A DNA stretch of 64,000 nt from Conchocele bisecta. Taxonomy: Eukaryota > Mollusca > Bivalvia > Lucinida > Thyasiridae. Under the pieces are notes generated by a model that did no database searches, was not told the DNA's origin, and saw only the letters and a program-made list of their open reading frames with translations. The stretch lies in assembly GCA_029237695.1 (NCBI GenBank), contig CM055278.1, positions 77,025,817 to 77,089,816 on the forward strand, written 5' to 3'. The position numbers were made by a program, and so were the translations under genes. Each line of letters starts with the position of its first letter. Within the stretch, counting starts at the first letter, position 1. Shown piece after piece: positions 11,588 through 21,447 of this stretch.

Positions 11588-12200
11588 CTTGTCCGGAGCA
11601 TAACTCGAACACCCTTTGGCATATTTTCATGAAACTTCACACATGCATAGACACGACCCGAAGGTGTGTCGCGTACAAGAATGACAACTCTTGCATAGCT
11701 AATTTTTGAGTTATCTCCCTTTTTTGTTTCTCGCACTGATTTTGTGTCCGGAGCATAACTCCACCACCCTTTGGAATATTTTCATGAAACTTCACACATG
11801 CATAGACCACGACCAGAAGGTGTGTCGCGCACAAGAATGACAACTCTTGCATAGCTAATTTTTGAGTTATCTCCCTTTTTTGTTTCGCACACTGATTGAC
11901 CATAACTCAACCACCCTTTGGAATATTTTTATGAAACTTCACACATTCAATTAGACCACGAACCGAAGGTGTGTCATGCACAAGAATGACAACTCTTGCA
12001 TAGCTAATTTTTGAGTTATCTCCCTTTTTTGTTTTCGCGCACTGATTTCCTGTCCGGAGCATAACTCGACCACCCTTTGGAATATTTTCATGAAACTTCA
12101 CACATGCATAGACCACGACCCGGAGGTGTCGCGCACAAGAATGACAACTCTTGCGTAGCTAATTTTTTAGTTATCTCCCTTTTTTGTTTTGCGCACTCTA
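11588..12200. repeat. Tandem repeat of about 152-156 bp, four copies
   Basis: Each unit runs from GTCCGGAGCATAACTC through CACCCTTTGGAATATTTTCA and GACAACTCTTGC to TTATCTCCCTTTTTTGTTT. Starts lie near 11,596, 11,748, about 11,900 and 12,051. Degenerate single copies recur at about 13,490-13,560 and 14,115-14,415. The motif mix resembles repeats common in mollusc genomes. Open frames in it are by-products of the repetition. Confidence 0.9.
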
Positions 12201-12364
12201 CAAACTGGACAATAATGCATGAAGACCCGTTTTCTCGTGTGCTCTGTACACCTTTTCTCGTGTGCTCTGTACACCTTACCTGTAGAGAGAACAATGGAGA
12301 CTGGGAGAACCATTCACCTGTGCATGTGCTAGCATTTGCAAATGTCCAGTCTTGACCACTCTTG

Positions 12365-13310
12365 ACCACAGGTAATTTATACAGGTAAATTACTACATTG
12401 GATATTACATTTCCGTAAACTGTGTTGAACATATTGTGGCATTATGTGGACCTGTGCAGATATATGTAGATAAATATAGGACTATTAAAAAAAAATTCTG
12501 GGCTCCAGTAGCAAGCATTATTATTTTTTAATTTTTAAACTTTTTTTTTCCATTTTTTTTTTTCATTTTTTTTTTCAAATTCTTTTTCAATTTTTGTCTG
12601 TAGCATAAGGTCGTAAGTGCTATATACAGACTATTCACCTGTGCATGTGCTAGCATGTGCAACTGACCACTGACCACTTACAGGTAATTTATACAGGTAA
12701 ATGATTATATTACATTTCCGTAAACTGTGTTGAAAATATTGTGGCAATATGTGGACCTGTGCATATATGATATGTAGATAAATATAGGACTATTAAAAAA
12801 CATTCTGGGCTCCAGTAGGGAGCATTATTTTTTTATTTTTTTTAAATTTATTTATTTTTTCCATTTTTTTTTTTACATTCTTTTTCAATTTTTTAACTGA
12901 CCACTAACTTATTACAGGTAATTTATACAGGTACATTATTACATTTCCGTAAACTGTGTTGACAATATTGTGGCAGTATGTGGACCTGTGCAGATATATG
13001 TAGATAAATATAGGACTATTTACAAAAATTCTGGGCTCCAGTAGCGAGCATTATTTTTTTAATTTTTTTTTTGTATATTACATTTCCGTAAACTGTGTTG
13101 AAAATATTGTGGCATTATGTGGACCTGTGCAGATATATGTAGATAAATATAGGACTATTCAAAAAAAAATTCTGGGCTCCAGTAGCAAGCATTATTATTT
13201 TTAATTTTTAAACTCTTTTTTTCCATTTCTTTTTTTCATTTTTGTTTTCAAATTCTTTTTCAATTTTTGTCTATTAGCATAAGGTCGTAAGTGCTATATA
13301 CAGACTATTA
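12365..13310. repeat. Tandem AT-rich repeat, about four degenerate copies
   Basis: The shared block ATTACATTTCCGTAAACTGT, then GGACCTGTGCAGATATATG, then TTCTGGGCTCCAGTAG occurs near 12,405, 12,710, 12,940 and 13,077. Poly-T-rich tracts of varying length separate the copies. No coding content. Confidence 0.85.
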
Positions 13311-13322
13311 TCATATAATAAA

Positions 13323-13388
13323 ACAATTATTGACTAGTGAGCCATAGAATATAATCTGATATTCTATGGCTCACTAGTCAATAATTGT
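13323..13388. repeat. Perfect 30-bp inverted repeat
   Basis: Left arm 13,323-13,352 and right arm 13,359-13,388 are exact complements around a 6-nt loop (AATCTG). The arms contain GACTAGTGAGCCATAGAATA. Confidence 0.9.
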
Positions 13389-15539
13389 ATAATATGTTTG
13401 GGCCAGTGACAATTGCTTTTGGGTCCAGGCTCCAGGTCAAGGCTGGACAAGGCGAGGCATTTGATTCCGCGGAATTCTTGTTTACTTATCTCCCTTCGTT
13501 GTTTCGTGCTCTGATTTTGTATCCAGAGCATAACTCGAACACCCTTTGGAATATTTGTATGCCCCACCACGATAGTGGAGGGGGCATTTAGTGTTACCCT
13601 TGTCCGTCCGTCCGTCCTCACACACGAATGGGTACTTATTGTAAGCGTACGGGGATCTTATTGGGTAGGGTTAGGATAGTGTTGGGTACTCTTGTTGGGT
13701 ATTTTTATACAGTAAAAACCCAACAAGTATTCATTCGTAGGAACGTGCGTCCCGTCCTCCCGTCGTCCCGTCCGTCCGTCACAAAACTTTAACACTCGGG
13801 TAAATGTCTCATAATTTCTTCATCCTTCGACCGATCTCCTTCATATTTCATATACACATTGCTCTAATGGTCCTCTACCGCCCTGTGCCAAATCCACGTT
13901 CGTCCTGCCCCCGCCAAGCCCAGGGTTAAGATCACATACTTAGTGCTTCAAAAACTTTAACGTTCAGGTAAATATCTTATAATTTCTGTTGTCTTTCACC
14001 GATCAGCTTCATATTTCACATATGCATTGCTCTAATGGTCCTCTACTGCCTTGGCCTCATTTATTATCAAAGCGATATGTGGGACATCCGTGTTCTATGA
14101 ACACATTTTCTAGTTTATTAAACTTCACACATGCATAGAAGACGACCCAAAGGTGTGTCGCACGTAAGAATGACAACTCTTGCGTCGTTAATTTCTTAGT
14201 TATCTCCCTTTGTTGTTTCGTGCACTGATTTCGTGTCCGGAGCATAACTCGAACACCCTTTGGAATATTTTCATGAAACTTCACACATGCATAGACCACG
14301 ACCCTAAAGGTGTGTCACGCAAGAATGACAACTCTTGCATCACTAATTTTTTAGTTATCTCCCTTTGTTTTTCCGTCACTGATTTTGTCTCCGGAGCATA
14401 ACTCGAACACCCTTTTTTCAAACTACTTGTGTATCTGGGGAGGGGGATACACATGCGCTTTTCGACAAGCGTCCATTTCTAGTTTAGAGCTAGCATTAAT
14501 TATTTGCGTTCCATACGGATGAGAGCCTGCGATATTTTTGAGGTAACCACACACATCCCCGGGGTTACACCCTGCCCACAGTTTCAGTAGAGAACACCTC
14601 GCTGCGTTTTACCTTCATGTGTTTTACTCATTTATCCATACTTATAATGCATGTATGTAAGTTCACCGACATGTATAAGTTATTGTTCACATATTGGATT
14701 TTTAGGGAATTAAATGCTCCTGAAAAATCTAACATGTGAATAATAACATACTTATAGTTCAGCCACGTGTATACTGTAATGTCCCTTCGGAGTATTGATT
14801 TTCCATTTCCTGTGGAACAGTTTATCATTAAATCTGGTAATATGTAACTTATTGGGGTTAAACCTGGCAATATGTGAAATAAGTGAGGCTCAATGCTGTC
14901 CAGCGATTGGCTTAGACATTGGGGCGAACTATAAGTTGAGATTGAAGAGGTAAAAAGACAACGGAACCTCGCTGGAACGGACACGCTGAAAACTTATAAG
15001 AGCGGTTCCATAGTGTAGAATGTCATCGGATTATAAACTACTGTTACGAAACCTGCCCAAATTTTACGGCTATATAAACAACAAACAATGATTTTTTTGG
15101 ATAATATTATTATGCCCAGCAACAAGTTGTGGGGTGGGCGGGGGGGTATACTGGAGCCGGGTTGTCCGTCCGTGCGTGTGCCCGTCTGTCACTAAGCTTA
15201 ACATCAGAGAAATATGTTATAACTTCTATTTCCTTCATCTAAAATGCTTAATATTTCACACATGCATTCCTATAAGGCTCTACTACCATGCTGTGCCAAA
15301 TCCATGACCGTCCAACCCCCGCTGATCCCAAGGTCAAGGTCAAATACTTAGGTTCTTTACAAAACTTAACATCAGAGAAATAAGTTATACATGTAACTTC
15401 TATTTCCTTCATTGAAAATTCTTAATATTTCACTCGTGTATTCCTCTAAGGGTTTACTATCATGCTGTGACAAATCCACGACCGTCCAATGGACCTCTAC
15501 GACATCTACGACGCTGTGACAAATTCACGTTCGTGCCGC

Positions 15540-15540
<1 letters not shown>
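13389..15540. other. Intergenic, repeat remnants only
   Basis: The region contains GTCCGTCC microsatellite tracts (around 13,600 and 13,760), scattered copies of the roughly 155-bp repeat (to 14,415) and two similar blocks at about 15,180-15,330 and 15,355-15,490. No gene recognised. Confidence 0.6.

Positions 15541-15570
<30 letters not shown>
15541..15570. repeat. Poly-C tract, 30 C
   Basis: This is an uninterrupted run of 30 cytosines directly before the LINE remnant. Its true length is uncertain because such homopolymers are hard to sequence. Confidence 0.9.
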
Positions 15571-15571
<1 letters not shown>

Positions 15572-15587
15572 TATTCCGTAAGCCTCT

Positions 15588-15746
15588 CTTACTTACCAGT
15601 TGTTTGATGCTTTTGTGGGCTCGACCCTAAATTACGCTAGTGAAATATGGGTTTTTTCTAAATCAAAGGAAATTGAACAAATTCATTTAAAAATGTGTAA
15701 ATCTTTGCTAAGTGTGAAGACATCAACATGCAATATGAGAAAGTGA
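15588..15746 (+). pseudogene. LINE fragment, reverse transcriptase C-terminal region
   Basis: The frame reads YQLFDAFVGSTLNYASEIW, then IEQIHLKMCKSLLSVKTST, and then stops. This fits the segment after the RT core of jockey/RTE-like non-LTR elements (LFD-x-V-x-P-x-L-x-Y-x-SEIWG ... IHL-x-FCK-x-LLGVK-x-ST). No catalytic FADD motif remains, so it is a truncated remnant. Confidence 0.6.
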
Positions 15747-17434
15747 TGGAACAAATTCGATATAACATAATTTAATTGACAAATTTGTATCACTTCTCTG
15801 AACCAATATGCACTAATGAGTAACCCGACATAATGTACATTTGTTAAACAATGTTTGTAATACTGAGAAACAGAGGTTCATATGGTATTGATTATCACTA
15901 GATGTCAACTCTATAAATAAGGGGAAATATACATTGAATGTATTGAGATCATCTAGGACTCGGTGCACTCATGATGAAATATGTTACAATCCACGTTTAC
16001 CAGTGTATGACGTCATCACTTTGCGCGTATATCCGAGAGCCGGTGCATTTAACATGTAGGCGATTTACCGCCACGACGTGTCACAGTTACGTGGGAGAAA
16101 CGAATGTAGAATGAAGAAAACGTACAACCAGATTGCAACTAGAATTAATTTATTACAATATAACCTGGGTCATTTGTGATATAAATGTGTCTTCCACGAT
16201 ACCCAAGCCATTCGGCTTATCGATGTAGATCATATCATGGTCATTTGGCCGGTGAAACCTCCATGTCGCATCTAGAGATCAATGTGAATATTGGGCTACA
16301 TGAGTTCACAGTCAGATCAGGATCTACACTGGTGAGATATACCACTGTGGCGACTGGGGCGAGTATGGTATATGGTAGTGTCGCTAGTGTAGCTCATGAT
16401 CAGACAGTGGACTTGCTATCGTGACGGAACTAGACACGTGATGCTGTGTTTCGCTGACTGACTGATGAACGGTGCAGTATCCGATCAGAACGTACGGATG
16501 TACATGTTGATCTGGGTCTACACTGGTCGCAATACCGACACGAAGTCCTACTAGAAAACCGGCTGTCTTGTCGGCCGAGACTGAGCACAGCTCAGCATCG
16601 TCCAATAAAACTTCCTGACTTCGAGCCTGAGAGCCGGTACGCCCTGTTGTTGCTATGACATTTGTTATATTATCTGTGACTGGATAAATGGGGTTTATGT
16701 GATTTGTGACCAGTGTAGCTCCTGATCAGATAGCACACTCCTGAAGCCTGGTAACGAGCTACAGTGGAACATCTCTAAACCGGACACCAGTAAACCGCAT
16801 GTGATCTTATTTTCGATGAGTTTCTTGGTAATTTATCTCTGGTGATAATGTCTGTTCGTGATTGAATAGCACACAGCTATGGCTCAGAATGATCAAATTC
16901 CTGATCTACAGTGAAACCTCTCTAAGATGGACACCCTGGGGACCTACCAGGGTGTCCGGTTTAGAGAGATTTCATTGTATATTGCTTATCAAAAACACGA
17001 CGGGTGTTGATGGAATGGCGAAGAGTGCAGATCCTTATACGACTGTGTGGATGCACATGTCGATCTGGATCAACACAGGTCGCAAACCCATAAGCCCCAT
17101 ATCTCCAGTCATATAAGATTCATTTCTACATGGAAGTTTATTATGTGTATGATAATTTAGGGCTGTTCCAATGAGTGATCCCTGAAGTAACGAACCAAGG
17201 TCATCAGATGCACTAAATATACTTACCGGTAATAATATCAATAATCAAAAAAACATTCAACACTGTTTTGTACTCTCTCGTATGGAACATATAACAGGGA
17301 GTATAAAAACAGCGTTGTTTATTTAATTATTGACGCCTACCTACAGGTACATGTATATTTAATTCACATATAAACATTGGTCCGTTACTTCAACCCGTCG
17401 TTTTGATTAGCATAAAAGTTGGAGTACATGTGAT
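15747..17434. other. Intergenic, no gene recognised
   Basis: Only short frames occur. Dispersed motif copies of the GATCTGGATC(T/A)ACACTGGTCGC type occur near 16,510 and 17,060, together with a MITE at 16,909. Confidence 0.6.
16909..16977. mobile_element. MITE with CAGTGAAACCTCTCTAA termini
   Basis: The termini CAGTGAAACCTCTCTAA and the complementary TTAGAGAGATTTCATTG, with inner GGACACCCT/AGGGTGTCC, make a fully palindromic short element. The TIR resembles pogo/Tigger-type Tc1-mariner elements. A related half-site lies near 16,760. Confidence 0.65.
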
Positions 17435-17947
17435 GATCAGTATCTACATTGACCACACAAGCAATAAGGGCCGTTTTATCAGCCGCCGACCCATTTTGTA
17501 TGTATTGTACATGTAGTCATATCAAGCATACACATATATATATATATATATGTGGTATATACAAGTTTATCACAAGCTGAATATAATCCAGAATTGGGTT
17601 TACCAACACCAACATTATTATTAGAGATGTTCCATAATTCCTTATTTACACATAGTTCATCGACCAACATAATGTATTTACACAAATTTAGTTGTAACAC
17701 TATACTGTATAGAGTGTGTTGCGAAATAAATACGGCATACTTTATTAGCACACTTAATTAATTAATTCAATTAGATACACAATCTGATTATCCACACAAT
17801 CACTTTGTTTTCTGCTAAGTTAACGCGTTGTTTTCACTAAATGATTATATATGCTCAAATAGCTTCGCGGTTAGTTAAGACGCGCGTGCAATCCGGCCGT
17901 CTATATTCCTGCAAGTCCACAGTATCGGTGGGTAACTGCCCCCTCGT

Positions 17948-18526
17948 CTACGACTGAAGACCGTTGACTACCCGTAGTCGCCTGGTCCTGTCGGCCTCGC
18001 CCCGCGGGCAGTACCGGATCGTGTGCGCCCCGTCGCCCGATACCCCGCACAGCGGGCACGTGTATTTCCTCAGGATCGGACAACAGATTCGGCCCCGGGC
18101 ATCCTTGAGAACGTGGCGCTCGTAGACGTTCGCCCGCTCGCCGTTATTCTTACAGAACACGCACACCTTCTTCGCCTTCTTGTTCTTCCTGCGCTGCTTC
18201 ATCTTCAGGTACTCCAACAAAACGGGGTTGTGTTCAATGGTGATCGAGTCGGCGGCGGCGCGCTCCCGTAGTTCACTCTGGTACATGTCCAGTTCGTCCA
18301 ACTCGACGTCGACGCCGTTCGTCAAGAAGTCTTCATGGGCGTCACTTCTCATCATCTCGAGCTGGTCGTCCGCCGTCAGTCCGTGGTCGAACAGCAGGTT
18401 CGGGGTGACGTGCAAAGACGACTCACTGCCGGTATCGGACACCTAACTGCCGCAGGTTGGAGCCTCCATCAACGTGGCCAGGTCGCCGAGCAAGTCGGTT
18501 TTCATCCAGAAGCCGCAGGTATCCAT
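17948..18526 (-). pseudogene. nanos: nanos-like zinc-finger gene, copy A, premature stop
   Basis: The 579-nt frame (192 codons plus stop) ends in an intact Nanos-type double CCHC zinc finger. Finger 1 is CVFC-x12-H-x10-C and finger 2 is CPLC-x7-H-x4-C, with the linker PILRKYT. Nanos proteins are germline translational repressors that bind mRNA with Pumilio and recruit CCR4-NOT. The start is ATG at 18,526, shared with copy B. Codon 28 is TAG (18,443-18,445) where copy B has a Tyr codon, so translation from the first ATG would stop early. The next in-frame ATG is about codon 59, before the finger. The gene looks intronless. It could be a retrocopy, a decayed duplicate, or a gene using an internal start. 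Confidence 0.85.
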
Positions 18527-18930
18527 AGTAACGAACTGGAACGTAATAAATGATGTAGTATCAACTATAAGCGTAACAAGACAACTTTATTAAATTTGCA
18601 ATTGTTCACTGTTTTTAATCCACGTCGGAATAATTATTTTCAGCATGACCAATCAGGATTACCGGCCAATCAGAGCGGCCAATTAGCAATATGTGTTTGT
18701 CCACGGTGATTGGACCACTGCGCGCGTGGGTGGAGCGTGTGTGCATCCTGCCATGTTATTGGTTAGAGAAGGCGTGAGTATCAAATCCCCAAGATTCGAC
18801 CAATTGTGACCGACCATGGCAGTGTCGCCTTTGTCACCTGTGCAGTTCCAGACAGCGTAGTCTGATCTAGATCTACACTGTTCGTTGTCCTGCTGAGAAC
18901 TATCGTGATACGCTCCGCTGAATAACTCTT

Positions 18931-19083
18931 GTACATATTATACCTCTCGTCTATCCTATCGACATTACTATTCTACTCTATCTTCCATCAGTGGGCAGAT
19001 GTTGTCGGTTATGTAATACAAAACAAAATTAAACAGAAGCATCATGTGTGATATCTATAGAATCCAAACTATTACATGTGACA
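18931..19083 (-). mobile_element. LTR stub of the arm-B retrotransposon
   Basis: This 153-bp segment is the reverse complement of the first part of the LTR at 44,248, ending CATGTGACA with the GTTAT target duplication outside it. The other edge (TTGTACATATTATACC) is joined directly to flank sequence. The rest of the LTR, the second target duplication and about 18 bp of flank are gone, so this is a deletion remnant and not an empty site. Confidence 0.85.
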
Positions 19084-20519
19084 GTTATCCGATCATTGAC
19101 TACACTGGTACACGTAACTGGCACCCGTAACAACACTCGCACAGACTGACGGCCGGCTGAGTAGAGCGACATTACGACATGTATGACTGTGACGTAGTCG
19201 CCATTCTTCCATTGCATCGCCACAGTCTGTAGCGAGTCCACACTAGTCGCCATTTAGTGAATCTCTCGTGTTGGTTATATCGCTGAATAACAAGCGTAAA
19301 TCATTGGTTGTGGATACTGACCAGGATATACACTGGCCACATGTGCCCTCATGACCTTTTGAATACACGACTGTGTAGTTATTTCTTTCTGTTTTGAAAT
19401 GATGAGTCACGATTATGCAAATTAGCCGAGACGAAAACAATAGATACAGTTGTAGATATATAATGTTCTTAGGAAACTCGTAAACTATTTCGCAAATTTA
19501 ATGAGAATTATTCCAAACAACTCGTCTATATTCAAATGTAAACTAAAAGCATCAGCTTTATGTAATGTATGCAACAATTTGTTCAAGTAAACACGTGTTC
19601 TGGGAAGGTACCCGCACATTATCATTTTGGTCACGTAGTATACACTTTCTATTGTACGTGACTCGTCTAAATATAGAACAATATAATCCTAATACGCTTC
19701 ATAATTCTTGTAGCAAACTAGTTCATTTTTATAACAACACATGCAATGAAACTTTGCCATTATTTAACCTTTTTAAACAATACCTCGTAAAACAATAAAA
19801 GTCGAGGAAACCGTTGCTTTTATGAAGGACAAACTCATTTAACTTAAAATGGAATGAGTTTATGGGATCACTAGTTTAACATAAAATGAACAAATTTGAA
19901 CCTATCTTCTATAAACATATCATGGTGCAAGACACATCATAAAACCACTTTTCTAAGAAACCATATAGAACAAATTGATCCTATAATTATATTATATCGA
20001 TCAATATTATATCGGTCATTCACCTTCGCCAACTCACGTCCTTCAAGTCCCACACACATACACCCGAACTCCTTACCAAACATATACATATTAGACCTTC
20101 AATTGACCACCACGCACTATTCTCACCAGATATTTACAACATGTTGTTGTCGTGTTTAAACACATTCCCACATAAAATGCTAGCTATACATAAACTATAC
20201 ATGACAGTAATGCTGTTCAAACATATGCAAAGTGAATTTTTCAAAAGCTTTCACAAACGAAATGAACAGACAGGCAGGCAGGCAGGCAGACAGAGGCACG
20301 CAGACAGACATCGTATTATTGCCATTCCCAAAAGAACTATGAGAGACAGTATGCAATATATTTTGCTACAACATAAAATGAAGATTAAAATGGCTTTATT
20401 GCCAGTTCTGTAATAATAATAAAAATCAAAACAATTATTATAAAAGGACTGATTAACCATATATCACATACTTCTGACACATGTCTAAATATAAATTAAG
20501 ATAATTGCTTTTTAATATA

Positions 20520-20556
20520 CAGTGAAACCTCTATCCAGTTTAGAGATGTTCCACTG
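20520..20556. mobile_element. Short palindromic MITE, arm A copy
   Basis: CAGTGAAACCTCTATCCAGT and the complementary TAGAGATGTTCCACTG termini share the TIR of the element at 16,909. The arm-B partner is at 43,015-43,051. Confidence 0.65.
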
Positions 20557-20840
20557 TAAATCAGGCATTTGAACGTTCTAAAACGCACATTAACATCCAA
20601 GATGAATGACGAAGAAACCCATTAACTATAAGATCGCATATGTTTTCATGGTGTTCGGTTCAGAGAGGTTCCACTGTATGGATATATCCATCTGTTGCAA
20701 CCATATCAACCCTGTATTAATTGTGATAGACACATCACATGACAGACGCAGTTAAAATATCAAAACAATTTCGTTTAGTTTCGGCTTATATTTAAGGGTA
20801 GGAATCGGCTCGAACACCTTCCATATCCGGGTATCTAAAC

Positions 20841-21105
20841 AGTAGTATAAAGGGAGTCAAAATGATACCACCTGCGGTGGCATCATTTATAACCCTTTAT
20901 ACTACTCCCACCACCCCCGAAAAATCAAAAATTGGTTAACGAGGAAATTGTCTCCCACCAACCACGAAAAATTGGTCGTGAAAAAAAACATAATTTTTTT
21001 TTACCGACAGTAAATTTATGATAAAATAATTATTTCAATGTGCCCACGAGTGATAGTTTATATTCCAACACCCCATTTTTCTCCTCCAATATAGCTAATT
21101 TATTT
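20841..21105 (+). repeat. Left terminal inverted repeat of Polinton A
   Basis: This 265-bp repeat matches 38,568-38,832 in reverse complement. Its outer 66 bp (20,841-20,906) are self-complementary. Its inner part contains the last codons and stop of the zinc-finger gene on the minus strand. Confidence 0.95.
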
Positions 21106-21332
21106 CGCAGATCAGCAACTAATTCTACCAGCTCTAGTCTACCACGTTCACCTGTAGCCACCTGACAGTGTAGTTGCTTATGTCTACAAAGAGTTTGGGC
21201 ACTAATGAATTTACAAGGGCATCTGGGGCATTGAAATTGCGGGGGGACACAAGGAATTTTTCTACGTCTCGCTAGATGCCTTCGTAGATATTCTTTACGC
21301 GTAAACGTCTTACAACAAGTCTCACACTCCAT
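21030..21332 (-). CDS. Two-finger C2H2-type protein with coiled-coil tail
   Basis: This is a 100-residue protein. The N-terminus has CETC-x12-H-x8-C. A second finger, CPRC-x12-H-x3-H, follows at about residues 36-55. The last 35 residues (LVADLRNKLAILEEKNGVLE) form a leucine-zipper-like heptad. It is probably a nucleic-acid-binding regulator of the element, but no specific family was recognised. It diverges from polB, leaving about 115 bp between the starts. The last 25 codons lie inside the TIR, so the far end of the element carries a duplicate of this C-terminal code (38,573-38,641). Confidence 0.65.
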   Translation of the reverse strand: MECETCCKTFTRKEYLRRHLARRRKIPCVPPQFQCPRCPCKFISAQTLCRHKQLHCQVATGERGRLELVELVADLRNKLAILEEKNGVLEYKLSLVGTLK

Positions 21333-21447
21333 TATATATGTATATGTTTATGTTTATATTCAATTAGAAGTGAAAAAAACATAATGTTTTCAAGACCAAT
21401 TGAACAGATAAATTTCATAAGATATACAAAAGTATATTACAGAAAAT
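21333..21447. promoter_or_regulatory. Divergent intergenic region with GTGAAAAAAACATAA motif
   Basis: This short AT-rich spacer separates the zinc-finger gene and polB, which diverge. It holds TTCAATTAGAAGTGAAAAAA followed by ACATAATG. Closely similar copies lie in both TIRs (about 20,968-20,992 and its mirror) and at about 38,499-38,522. The position suggests a promoter element, but this is inference. Confidence 0.4.

Larger units (their letters stand above)
18527..20840. other. Arm A non-coding flank of nanos
   Basis: No gene recognised. The region includes the LTR stub (18,931-19,083), a palindromic MITE (20,520-20,556) and the left Polinton flank. It matches 42,720-44,247 and 51,136-51,537 in reverse. 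Confidence 0.7.

Noticed and set aside
11542..12116. Several minus-strand frames sharing VKFHENIPKG
   Set aside because: They are translations of the tandem repeat of about 155 bp; the peptides repeat because the DNA does.
18931..19083. Arm A as an empty site for the LTR element
   Set aside because: It contains 153 bp of LTR and one target duplication, so it is a deletion remnant.
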